Source of the DNA: Myxococcales bacterium
GTDB taxonomy: Bacteria > Myxococcota_A > Polyangia > Polyangiales > Polyangiaceae
Direction: 5' to 3'
Assembly: GCA_016212965.1 (NCBI GenBank)
Contig: JACRDA010000351.1
Location: 1 to 41,349, forward strand
DNA length: 41,349 bases
Part shown: one piece after another, positions 16,692 through 27,173 of the stretch
Layout: every line of letters begins with the position of its first letter
Numbering within the stretch: position 1 is the stretch's first letter
The notes under the pieces: generated by a model
The model's database searches: none
Told to the model about the DNA's origin: nothing
What the model saw: only the letters and a program-made list of their open reading frames with translations
Made by a program: the position numbers and the translations under genes

Positions 16692-19355
16692 TCAGTCCTT
16701 CGAGGGCGGCGCGTCGCCCGGGGTGGCGGCCTTCGGCGGGGCGATGGCCACGGCGAAGCGCCGGAGCGGCGCGAGCTGCTTCCGGAACGCGTCACGCACC
16801 GCTGCAGGCCCGGCCTTTTCGCAGGCCGCGAGCTCGCGCTCGAGCACGCCGGGCGCGAGGGTCCGCCACAGGCGACCGTCGAGGTTCGCGTCGCTCGGCT
16901 CGGCCGCCGGGTCGGCGCGCTTGGCGAGCTCGTTGAGCCGGTACTTCAGCATCGCCTTGGCGATCGCGAGCTCGAGGGTGCTCGGTCCGCGCTCGGCGAG
17001 CGGTGCGATGGCGTGCTCGAGCTCGGCGTCGATGGCGCCCACGTCCACGTCCGCGGGCCCGACGACCTCGATCACGAGGGCGTTCGCGTCGGGCGCGAGG
17101 TCGACGTGGGCGTGCACGGCGGTGGCCAGGCCGCGCGCGAGGAGCGTGCGGCCGAGCACCGGGTCCTTCTTGCCCGCGAGGATCTCGAGCGCGAGCCGCG
17201 CCGCGATCTCGCCCTCGACGCCCACGCCCGGGCCCACCCAGCCGAAGAGCGCGCGTGTGTCGCGAGCCTTCTCGTCGCCGACGACCACGACCGGGCGCTT
17301 GCCGACGCGCGCCTCGATCTGGTCGAGCCCGCGGCTCGCGCCCGCGCCGAGCTCTGCCAGCGCCTTCTGCACGAGCACGGCGGCCGTCGCCGGATCGAAG
17401 TCGCCGATGAGCGTGAGCGACGCGGCGCTCGCGGCGTGCCGCGCCCCGAGCTCGGCGAGCAAGTAGCCGCCCACGAAGGTGGTGCGATCGAGCGTATCGG
17501 GGCCGAGCGCGCGGCCGCCGCCGGCCCCCTCGACGGGGAACATCGCCGCGCCGAGGGCGCGCCACGCGGCGCCGCCAGGCAGACTCTCGAGCCGCCGCCG
17601 GTCCGCGCCGAGCTCGTGGCGCAGCGCCGCCACCGGGCCGCTGCGTCCTGCCGCGAGCGCGAGACCGAGCCGACCGACGGCGAGCGTGACGCCGAGATCG
17701 AGATCGCTGCTCTTGACGGTGTCGGTGTAGCGCACGTCGGCCGCGTGACCCTCGAGCGTCTGCGGATCGAGGCTCCGCGGCTCGCCGCCCGCGCGCACGG
17801 TGATGGCGACCCGCGGCGCCGAGGCGTCGCGCCGCATGCGCAGCTCGATGCCGCCCGCGAGCTGCTGCGTGATGAACGGCAGCTCGGCGAGCCGCACGGG
17901 GGCGTCGCTCTTCAGGAAGGCGAGCTCGCCGGCGAGCGCGCGCGCGTCGGCGTGCGTCTTGGCCTGGCGCGCATTGCGGGCAAACAGCGCGAAGGGGTCG
18001 TCGGGCTCCGCGCGCCAGCCCACGTCGAGATCCCCGAGGCCGGTCGGCAGGATGTGCTCGATGGGCCCGCGCGGGCGGAGCGCGGCAGACGCCCCGGCTG
18101 CCGGTGTGCCTGGCACCGGGAACGCGGGCAGCCGGTTGAGCCCGAGGTGTCCGGGTCGGCGGCCGCCGTACACCGTGATGAAGTCGCCGTTCGTCCCGAG
18201 CCGCGTCTCGCCCGGCGTCGGCTCGGAGTCGTCCACCGACAGGACGAGGTTGTCGAGGTACGCGGGCAGCGCGGCGCGGATCTGCTCGTAGCGCTCGGCC
18301 GGGACCAGGATGGTGTAGCCGCCGCCTTCCGGGGGCGTGCGATCGCGCAGCAGCTCCGGGTTCAGGTCGCGCAGGCTCGCGAGCGACACCCCGCCGGCGC
18401 GGGCCACGGCGCGGAGAGGCGTCCCCTCGGGCACCGTGAGCTCGCTCAGGTCGAGTGGGTCCGCGGCGGCCGTCTCGTCGAGGTCGAAGCGCGCCAGGTT
18501 CGCGGCCACGAGCGCGAAGCCGACGATCTTGGGCACGTAGTCGGTCGTCTCGTCGGGGAGCAGGCCCGCCTGCGCGAGGTCGCTGAAGCGTCCAGGGCCG
18601 CTGGGGGCGTCCTCCTTGGGCGCGCGCTTGCGCAACTCCTCGTACTCGTCGAGCGCGCGCAGCACGGCCGAGTAGCCGGCGTTGTACGCCGCCAGCACCA
18701 GGTCCCAGCGCCCGAGCCGTTCGTGGAGATCGCGCAGGTGCGCCACGGCCGCGGCCGTGGCGCGCCGCAGGCTGCGCCGCTCGTCGAGCCACTTCGACTG
18801 CTCGAGACCGTAGAGGGCGCCCGTCTCCGGCATGAACTGCCAGATGCCGGAGGCGCCCGCCGTCGAGCCGGCCCGCGGGTCGAAGCCGCTCTCGATGGCC
18901 GCCACCCACACGAGATCGTCCGGCAGCCCGGCCTCGCGCAGCTCGCGCTCCATCTCGCGCCGGTACTTGCCGGCCCGGCGGTAGCGGGTGAGGAAGGTCT
19001 CGCGGCCGACCGTGTTCTTACCGAAGAACTTCGCGAAGCGGAGCGCGCGGCGCGTGACCTCGACCGGAAGATCGGCCGGTCGGAGGTCGCTCATGCCGGT
19101 GATGTCGGGGCTCTCGGTGTCGTCGGACGGGTCGACCGGGCTGTGCTCGCGCGCCAGCGTGCGGTCGATGACGAGCGGGTTCTCCTCGGCGGGACCGCAG
19201 CTCGTCGCGAGCGACGGCGGGTACACGAGCCCCGGATCGCCGAAGGCGCGCGCGGCCGCGGCGAGCTTGCGCCGCAGGCCCGGGGAGGCGGCGACGACCG
19301 TGCCGAGGGCCACGAGGCCCACGGCGACGATGCCGAGGACGCGCTTGCGCTTCAT
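16692..19355 (-). CDS. Lytic transglycosylase - LysM - inactive M16-like fusion
   Basis: The 887-residue envelope protein starts with a signal anchor (about 5-23). An MltD-like SLT domain (about 140-245) includes VWVAAIESGFDPRAGSTAGASGIWQF, with catalytic Glu155 and the later AYNAGY motif. It would cleave peptidoglycan glycan strands. A LysM-like segment follows (about 303-350, PEGTPLRAVARAGGVSLASL...LNPEL). The C-terminal 390 residues resemble an M16 (pitrilysin/insulinase) unit, with LTLIGDFDPATAAVLVQKAL and later NELAKRADPAAEPS, but have no HxxEH zinc motif. This part is therefore probably structural or substrate-binding. The start is placed at MKRKRVLG, which begins the signal anchor; an in-frame ATG 51 nt upstream is less likely. 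Confidence 0.85.
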   Translation of the reverse strand: MKRKRVLGIVAVGLVALGTVVAASPGLRRKLAAAARAFGDPGLVYPPSLATSCGPAEENPLVIDRTLAREHSPVDPSDDTESPDITGMSDLRPADLPVEVTRRALRFAKFFGKNTVGRETFLTRYRRAGKYRREMERELREAGLPDDLVWVAAIESGFDPRAGSTAGASGIWQFMPETGALYGLEQSKWLDERRSLRRATAAAVAHLRDLHERLGRWDLVLAAYNAGYSAVLRALDEYEELRKRAPKEDAPSGPGRFSDLAQAGLLPDETTDYVPKIVGFALVAANLARFDLDETAAADPLDLSELTVPEGTPLRAVARAGGVSLASLRDLNPELLRDRTPPEGGGYTILVPAERYEQIRAALPAYLDNLVLSVDDSEPTPGETRLGTNGDFITVYGGRRPGHLGLNRLPAFPVPGTPAAGASAALRPRGPIEHILPTGLGDLDVGWRAEPDDPFALFARNARQAKTHADARALAGELAFLKSDAPVRLAELPFITQQLAGGIELRMRRDASAPRVAITVRAGGEPRSLDPQTLEGHAADVRYTDTVKSSDLDLGVTLAVGRLGLALAAGRSGPVAALRHELGADRRRLESLPGGAAWRALGAAMFPVEGAGGGRALGPDTLDRTTFVGGYLLAELGARHAASAASLTLIGDFDPATAAVLVQKALAELGAGASRGLDQIEARVGKRPVVVVGDEKARDTRALFGWVGPGVGVEGEIAARLALEILAGKKDPVLGRTLLARGLATAVHAHVDLAPDANALVIEVVGPADVDVGAIDAELEHAIAPLAERGPSTLELAIAKAMLKYRLNELAKRADPAAEPSDANLDGRLWRTLAPGVLERELAACEKAGPAAVRDAFRKQLAPLRRFAVAIAPPKAATPGDAPPSKD

Positions 19356-19479
19356 GCGACCCCGAGCATCCACAAATCGCGAGCCGGCCGCCACAGGGAC
19401 CTGCACGTTTGCGCACGTCGTAGCCAGCCGTGCGTTTCCCCCATTGACAGGCGCCCGCCGGCGGTCGACCGGGCAGGCG

Positions 19480-19896
19480 TCACGGGCAGCCTGCCGGGGC
19501 GCTCTGGGTGTAGGCGACCACCGCGCAAGCGAGCGGGCTGCCGAAGTCGCCGCAGCTCGTGGTGGCGTCGTAGAACGCGACGCACGCCTGCACGGTGCCC
19601 TCGTCGTATTGCAGGCACTCGGCGCCGAACTCGCTCCGCACGAGGTCGGGGCAGGGACGGATCGTGCTCGTGCAGCCGAGCGCGAGGGCGTTGTCCTGCA
19701 GCGCGGCGTGGAGCGCGGCGCAGGCCGTGGCCTCCGCCACCTTCACGCCGTTCGGTGGGGGGTGGAAGCGGTCGTCGCTCCCGCCAGCGCCATCGGTGGA
19801 GAGCTGCGAGCTCGCCGTCTCGGAGTCGCAGCCCGCGAGGGCCGGGGGTTGCGCCGCGAAGCACAAGGCGATGGCGATGCGGAGGGAACGGGACAT
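19480..19896 (-). CDS. Cys-rich lipoprotein of unknown function
   Basis: This 138-residue product has a signal peptide with a lipobox LAGC (Cys23). It is followed by a short Ser/Asp-rich linker and a domain containing about eight further cysteines (in ACAALH, LGCTS, RPCPD, ECLQ, ACVAF, SCGDF, ACAVV and GCP). Disulfide-rich, non-conserved lipoproteins like this are frequent in myxobacteria. It is not recognised as a family. It lies 124 bp upstream of the lytic transglycosylase gene on the same strand. Confidence 0.72.
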   Translation of the reverse strand: MSRSLRIAIALCFAAQPPALAGCDSETASSQLSTDGAGGSDDRFHPPPNGVKVAEATACAALHAALQDNALALGCTSTIRPCPDLVRSEFGAECLQYDEGTVQACVAFYDATTSCGDFGSPLACAVVAYTQSAPAGCP

Positions 19897-20006
19897 GGCA
19901 TCGAGACGGGCGTCGCGGGCGACGCCGCAAGCTCCCACGCCTACGCGCGCCCCGCCCCTGCATCAAGCACATCCGGTCGGCGGCCGATCGCCCCCACGCC
20001 GCACCG

Positions 20007-21902
20007 CTACGCCTCGCCGGTCGGCGCCGCCGCCGCGTCGTCCCGGTAGTCGAGGTCGAGCCCCACGGCGCGCATCAACCGCAAGGCGTTCGAGGTGGCG
20101 ACCGGGCCCGGGCGCATGCGGTAGTCGAACACCATCTTGCCCGCCTCGATGTGGTCCTCGAAGTGGGTGTTGCGCACGCGCCCGCCGGTCTCGCTCTCGA
20201 GGCGCACGAGCCCGAGGTCGTGGGACGAGGCGGCGCCGATCGCCCCGCGCCGCACGAGCTCGCGCACGACGGCGCTGGCCCCGAGGATGCGCTCGCGCGA
20301 GTTCGTGCCGTGGAGGACCTCGTCGAGCAGGAACAGCACGGGCGTTGCGTCCTCGGCTCCTTCGGGCCCGAGGCTGTCCACCACGCGCTTGAGCTTCTCC
20401 ACCTCGCGGAAGAAGCGGCTCGCCCCCTCGTCGAGCGAGTCGGCGACCCGGATGCTCGGCCGGACCGCGAGCGGCCCCATGGCGAGCGAGCGCGCGAAGA
20501 CCGGCAGGCCCGCCTGGGCCATGACCGCCGCGACGCCGACGCTCCGGAGCAGGGTGCTCTTGCCGGACATGTTCGACCCGGTGATCATGAGCGCCGGCTC
20601 GCTCGTCGTGAGCGCGACGTCGTTCGCGACCGCACCGCGCGCCGCGAGCAGCGGGTGGGCGAGGTCGCGCGCCTCGAAGTGCCCCACCGCGCGGCCGCGG
20701 TCGTCCCGCTCCGGCTCGACGCGCGGCCAGGCGAAGTGGGGGTGGTCGTGGGCGTAGGTGCCGAGGCAGGCGAGCGCCTCGAGGTCCGCGAGGGCCACGA
20801 GCCAGCTCCCGACGCGCGGCCCGTGCTCGCGTCGCCAGGCGTCGAGGCCGTGGGCGCACCACGCGTCCCAGCCGCACAAGACGTTGAGGAGGAAGTGCCC
20901 GATGGCGTTGTGACGCGCCGCGGCGAGGCCCACGAGGGTCTCGAGGCGCGCCATGTGCTGCGACGCGCGCCGCGACCCGCGGCGGGCGGCCAGCGGCGCC
21001 ACGAGTGCCGTCAGCGTCTCGTCCTCGAAGCGCGCGCGCTCCGCGACGGCCACGAGCCGTGCGTAGCGCCCGAGCGGGTTGTCGCGGTCGCACACGGGTG
21101 AGATGGCGGCCTCGAGGCGGGATCGCCGCGCGTACACCAGCACAAGCTGCGCCGCCGCCGTGAGCCCGGCGTACCTGGCGAGCCCGGTCGTGTACGCCTG
21201 CGCTACGAGGAGGCCCACCGTGAGGCAGCCGAGCACGGCCGAGAGCCCGAGGGCGAGCCTGTCGCTCGTGCGAGCGGGCGTCGCTCCCGCGAGCCACCCG
21301 TCGAAGGCAGGAGTCGGGCCGGCGACGCGCCCGACGCGCCGCGCCTCGAGCGCGAGCTCTTCGCGGAGCGGTGCGGCGGCCGCGAGCTCGCGCACGGCGC
21401 GCTGTCGGGCGTGCACGGTCTCCGGGGACGCCGGGGCGAGGAGGAAGCCCGCGCAACGCTCCTCGGCGGCGCGGGTCTCGGTGGTGTTCAGCTGCTCGAA
21501 CAGCGACCCCGCCCCGAACAGGTCGAGGTCGTCCGCGTAGGGATGCGCCGCGGCGACGAAGCGGTCGCCCCGCTGCTCGGCACTGCGGAAGCGCCCCTCG
21601 AGGCGGGCCTCTGCCCGGTCGCAGAGCTCGAGCCGCCAGCGCAGATCGAACTGGCGTGTGGCGACGCGCGCGTGCTGCACGACGAAGGCGACGAAGGCAG
21701 CGCCGACGGCCGCCACGCCGAGCCACCCGAGCGGCTCCTTCAGCACCGCGACGCCGATCGCCCCGCCCACCGTGGCGAGCAGCCCGACGCCCCGGAGCCA
21801 GCTCAGGCGCACGTCGCGCCGGTCGAGCTCCGCCCCTTCGCGCAGCAGCGCCTCGCGGCGCGCGCCGTAATGGGCCTGTGGGTCGTCTTCTCTGGAGCTC
21901 AC
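20007..21902 (-). CDS. Membrane-anchored MutS-family ATPase
   Basis: The 631-residue protein has a C-terminal MutS-type ABC ATPase: Walker A GSNMSGKST with Lys448, Walker B LLDE with Asp527-Glu528, then LHGTNSRER and the SSHDLGL His switch. Upstream are MutS core/lever-like helices, but the mismatch-recognition domain I is absent. Two hairpins of membrane helices are predicted (about 36-55 and 58-77, then 216-236 and 240-258), which classical MutS lacks. It belongs to a poorly studied membrane MutS-like group. Its DNA or other ligand is unknown. The GTG at 21902 gives a natural N terminus (VSSREDDPQAHYGARREALL); no good ribosome-binding site is seen. It is divergent from the 5'-nucleotidase gene. 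Confidence 0.85.
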   Translation of the reverse strand: MSSREDDPQAHYGARREALLREGAELDRRDVRLSWLRGVGLLATVGGAIGVAVLKEPLGWLGVAAVGAAFVAFVVQHARVATRQFDLRWRLELCDRAEARLEGRFRSAEQRGDRFVAAAHPYADDLDLFGAGSLFEQLNTTETRAAEERCAGFLLAPASPETVHARQRAVRELAAAAPLREELALEARRVGRVAGPTPAFDGWLAGATPARTSDRLALGLSAVLGCLTVGLLVAQAYTTGLARYAGLTAAAQLVLVYARRSRLEAAISPVCDRDNPLGRYARLVAVAERARFEDETLTALVAPLAARRGSRRASQHMARLETLVGLAAARHNAIGHFLLNVLCGWDAWCAHGLDAWRREHGPRVGSWLVALADLEALACLGTYAHDHPHFAWPRVEPERDDRGRAVGHFEARDLAHPLLAARGAVANDVALTTSEPALMITGSNMSGKSTLLRSVGVAAVMAQAGLPVFARSLAMGPLAVRPSIRVADSLDEGASRFFREVEKLKRVVDSLGPEGAEDATPVLFLLDEVLHGTNSRERILGASAVVRELVRRGAIGAASSHDLGLVRLESETGGRVRNTHFEDHIEAGKMVFDYRMRPGPVATSNALRLMRAVGLDLDYRDDAAAAPTGEA

Positions 21903-21923
21903 CGGGGTCGGTGGCGCGGCGTG

Positions 21924-22019
21924 GGCGCGCGCCGACCGCCTGTCTACTACGAACCCGGGCTCCCCGGGGGGCGGCGCGCGCCGACCGGTCTGCGCGGGCG
22001 CTTGCGGCGCGCGCCGACC
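21924..22019. repeat. Three 14-bp direct repeats in a divergent promoter region
   Basis: GGCGCGCGCCGACC occurs three times in the same orientation (21924-21937, 21973-21986, 22006-22019), with starts 49 and 33 bp apart. A degenerate inverted copy lies near 21907-21921. The 138-bp gap separates the divergent MutS-like and nucleotidase genes, so these are candidate regulator sites. Confidence 0.6.
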
Positions 22020-22040
22020 CGCCCGAGATTGCGCGCTGCC

Positions 22041-23534
22041 ATGGTCGACCGTGCCGCCGACGCCGCCCTCTTCGATGCCTACGCCCCGCCGCCGGGGCGC
22101 GGCGTGTACTGCAACCGCACGCTCAACCTCCGGGCCATCAAGGTCGTCGGCTACGATATGGACTACACGCTGGTCCACTACCGCGTGGTCGACTGGGAGC
22201 GGCGCGCCTACGAGCACCTGCGGGCGCGCCTCGCCGAGACGGGCTGTCCCGTGGACGATCTCGAGTTCGACCCGGAGCTCGTGATGCGCGGGCTCGTCAT
22301 CGACACCGAGCACGGCAACGTGCTCAAGGTGAATCGCTTCGGCTACGTCAAGGCCGCCTACCACGGCAGCCGGCCCATGCCGTTCGAGGAGCTCCGCGCG
22401 CGCTATGCCCGCACGATGGTCGATCTCGCGCAGGACCGCTGGACCTTCCTCAACACGCTCTTCTCGCTCTCCGAGGGCTGCATGTACGCCCAGCTCGTCG
22501 ACCGTCTCGACGCGGGCGCGCTCGGGGCGGTGCGCTCGCCGACCGGGCCCCTCGGCTACCGCGAGCTGCATCAGCTCGTGCGCGATCACATCGACCGGAC
22601 CCACCTCGAGGGCGCGCTCAAGGCCGAGATCGTCGGGGACCCCGGGCGCTTCGTCGACGCCGACGCCGACACGGTGCTGGCGCTCCTCGACCAGCGCCAC
22701 TCGGGCAAGAAGCTCCTGCTCGTGACGAACAGCGAGTGGGCGTACACCGACGCGATGATGCGCTACGCGGTCGAGCGCTTCCTGCCCGAGGGCATGCGCT
22801 GGCCGGAGCTGTTCGAGCTCACGGTGGTCGCGGCGCGCAAGCCCGAGTTCTTCGCTCTGCGGGCGCCGCTGCTCGAGGTGGTGAGCCCGGACGGGCTCCT
22901 GCGCCCGGTGGTCGGCCCCCTGAAGAGCGGGGGCTGCTACTTCGGCGGCCACGCTGCCCGGCTCGAGTCGCACCTCGGCGTGTCCGGCGACGAGATCCTC
23001 TACCTCGGCGATCACATGTACGGGGACGTGCACGTGACGAAGAGCGTTCTGCGCTGGCGCACCGGTCTCATCGTGCGCGAGCTCGAGGACGAGCTCGCGG
23101 CGGTGGAGGCCTCGCGCGCCGGGCAGGCGGAGCTCGCGGCCCTGATGCGCGACAAGGAGGGACTCGAGGCGCGCTACTACCGCGTGCGCCTGCTCCTGCA
23201 GCGCAAGCGCGAGCGCTACGGGCCGCCCGTCGACGCCTCGGTCGAGGCCCTCACGCGCGAGGTGGGGCGGCTGCGCGCCGCGATCACCGCGCAGGACGAT
23301 CGCATCGCACCCCTCGCCGGGGCCGCCGCGGGCGTCTTGAACCACCGCTGGGGCCTGCTCATGCGCGCCGGCAACGACAAGAGCCAGCTCGCCCGCCAGA
23401 TCGAGCGCTACGCCGACGTCTACACGTCGCGCGTGTCGAACCTGCTCTGGGCGACGCCCTTCGCCTTCGTGCGGTCACCGCGCCAGAGCCTGCCGCACGA
23501 CCCGGTGCTCGACGCCGCGCCACGCGACAAGTAG
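22041..23534 (+). CDS. HAD-superfamily 5'-nucleotidase (cN-II-like)
   Basis: This 497-residue member of the HAD-IG 5'-nucleotidase family, related to eukaryotic cytosolic purine nucleotidase cN-II, has the nucleophile motif DMDYTL (Asp39, Asp41). The VTNS motif comes next in KLLLVTNSEWAY. An ARKPEFF lysine and the acidic YLGDHMYGDV motif complete the phosphohydrolase active site. The Lys/Arg-rich C-terminal third is helical and may assist oligomerisation. It would dephosphorylate nucleoside monophosphates. It converges with fabH, 12 nt between stops. Confidence 0.9.
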   Translation: MVDRAADAALFDAYAPPPGRGVYCNRTLNLRAIKVVGYDMDYTLVHYRVVDWERRAYEHLRARLAETGCPVDDLEFDPELVMRGLVIDTEHGNVLKVNRFGYVKAAYHGSRPMPFEELRARYARTMVDLAQDRWTFLNTLFSLSEGCMYAQLVDRLDAGALGAVRSPTGPLGYRELHQLVRDHIDRTHLEGALKAEIVGDPGRFVDADADTVLALLDQRHSGKKLLLVTNSEWAYTDAMMRYAVERFLPEGMRWPELFELTVVAARKPEFFALRAPLLEVVSPDGLLRPVVGPLKSGGCYFGGHAARLESHLGVSGDEILYLGDHMYGDVHVTKSVLRWRTGLIVRELEDELAAVEASRAGQAELAALMRDKEGLEARYYRVRLLLQRKRERYGPPVDASVEALTREVGRLRAAITAQDDRIAPLAGAAAGVLNHRWGLLMRAGNDKSQLARQIERYADVYTSRVSNLLWATPFAFVRSPRQSLPHDPVLDAAPRDK

Positions 23535-23546
23535 CCGAGCTTCCTG

Positions 23547-24542
23547 TCAGAACCGCGCGACGGCGCCCGCCCACGTGTAGCCGCTGCCGAACGCGGCCAT
23601 GAGGACGCGCGCGCCGCCCTTCAGGCGCCCCTCGGCGTAGGCCTCCGAGAGGCCGATCGGGATCGTCGCGGCCGTCGTGTTGCCGTAGCGCTCGATGTTG
23701 TGCACCGTCTTGTCGGCCGGGATGCCGAGGTTCATCGCCACCATCTGGTTGATGCGCATGTTGGCCTGGTGCGGCACGAAGAGGTCCACGTCGTCGGTCG
23801 TCCACCCGGCCGCGTCGAGCACCTCGCGCGCCACCTCGGGCATCTTCTCGACGGCCCAGCGGAAGACCTGCTTGCCCTTCATGTGCGGCCACTGCAGGCC
23901 CTGGTCGAGCATCTCGTGGGTGATGCGCGGCATGTGGCGGCTCGCCGGCGCCGGGATCCAGAGGTCCTCGGCGCCCTTGCCGTCCGCGTGCAGGCGAATC
24001 GAGAAGATGCCCCGGTCGTCGCGGTCGCTCGGCCCCACGACCGCCGCCCCGGCGCCGTCGCCGAAGATGACGGCCACGTCGCGGCCGCGCTCGGTGAACT
24101 CCACGCCGGTCGAGTGCACCTCCGCGCCCACCACGAGCACGTGCCGGAACTGCCCCACCCGCACCCAGGCGTCGGCCACGCTCAGGCCATAGAGGAAGCC
24201 CGAGCACTGGTTGCGGACGTCCATGGCCGGCACGCCCGGCAGGCCGAGCTTGCGCTGCAGGAAGCAGCCGCTGCCGGGGAACTGCACGTCCGGGCTCAGG
24301 GTCGCGAACACGATGGCGTCGACGTCCTTCACCTCGAGCCCGGCGCGCTCGAGCGCCATGTGACAGGCCGGCACGGCCAGGTCGCTCGCGCCGACACCGT
24401 CCTCGGCGTAGCGCCGCTCCTTGATGCCGGTTCGCTGGACGATCCACTCGTCCGTGGTGGGCATGAGCTTGGCGAGGTCGTGGTTCGTCACGACCTTGTC
24501 GGGCACGTGGTGGCCGACGCCGAGGATGGCAGACCTTCGCAT
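23547..24542 (-). CDS. fabH: 3-oxoacyl-ACP synthase III (FabH type)
   Basis: The 331-residue condensing enzyme joins an acyl-CoA starter with malonyl-ACP. The catalytic triad is visible as Cys113 (NQCSGF), His258 (VPHQANMRI) and Asn288 (ERYGNTTAA), nearly the same numbers as in E. coli FabH. The signature TDEWIVQRTGIKERR is near the N terminus and GSGYTWAGAV at the C terminus. An insert-like stretch around 190-222 (GAEDLWIPAPASRHMPRITH) is larger than in short FabH proteins and might alter starter specificity. There is no acyl-carrier protein or other fab gene nearby, so a specialised ketosynthase III is possible. The ATG at 24542 begins MRRSAILGVG. Confidence 0.92.
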   Translation of the reverse strand: MRRSAILGVGHHVPDKVVTNHDLAKLMPTTDEWIVQRTGIKERRYAEDGVGASDLAVPACHMALERAGLEVKDVDAIVFATLSPDVQFPGSGCFLQRKLGLPGVPAMDVRNQCSGFLYGLSVADAWVRVGQFRHVLVVGAEVHSTGVEFTERGRDVAVIFGDGAGAAVVGPSDRDDRGIFSIRLHADGKGAEDLWIPAPASRHMPRITHEMLDQGLQWPHMKGKQVFRWAVEKMPEVAREVLDAAGWTTDDVDLFVPHQANMRINQMVAMNLGIPADKTVHNIERYGNTTAATIPIGLSEAYAEGRLKGGARVLMAAFGSGYTWAGAVARF

Positions 24543-24665
24543 CGCGGCTTCATGCCCCGCCCGACACGCGCTTTCAAGCTCGGTGACCGGGCGCCGAGGC
24601 GCAGCGCTTCGAGGGCAGGATTCTTGGACGGGCCCCGGCGGCGCTTCATTCAAAGCCGGACAGTC

Positions 24666-24704
24666 GGAACTTTGTTGAAGGAATATGCGATCTTTCCGTA
24701 GTAC
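24666..24704 (+). promoter_or_regulatory. AT-rich candidate promoter of transmembrane kinase
   Basis: This is the most AT-rich stretch of the 246-bp divergent gap. TTGAAG (24675-24680) is followed after 17-18 bp by GTAGTA/TAGTAC (24698-24704), a sigma70-like layout. GGAACTT at 24666-24672 also matches the -35 of some ECF sigma promoters, but its spacing to a -10 is not ideal. The sigma class is left open. Confidence 0.35.
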
Positions 24705-24788
24705 GCTTCACACCGAATCCGGCCCGTCGCACGTCGAACCAGCGTGCCTGCCGCTGCGTCACTCCGCGCCTCCTCTCGCCCGACTCCG

Positions 24789-26990
<2,202 letters not shown>

Positions 26991-27173
26991 GCCGCGAGGC
27001 GCCGCGCGGGCCCTCGCAGCGCGCGCCGGCACGCCGACCGGGCAGCGAGCCGACCCCCATCGGTTGACTTCGCGCCCCGGGTGCGCACCTCCGCAGGCGC
27101 GGGGGCCTGCGCGCCCGCGCTTCGCGCGAAGTGCCCGGCGCGCACGGCGCATCCGCAAGGAGCTCGGCGCACC

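Noticed and set aside
17013-21101. 1362-codon plus-strand open frame across the transglycosylase, lipoprotein and MutS-like genes
   Set aside because: It is antisense to three genes with convincing homology and signal peptides. Its own translation is low-complexity.
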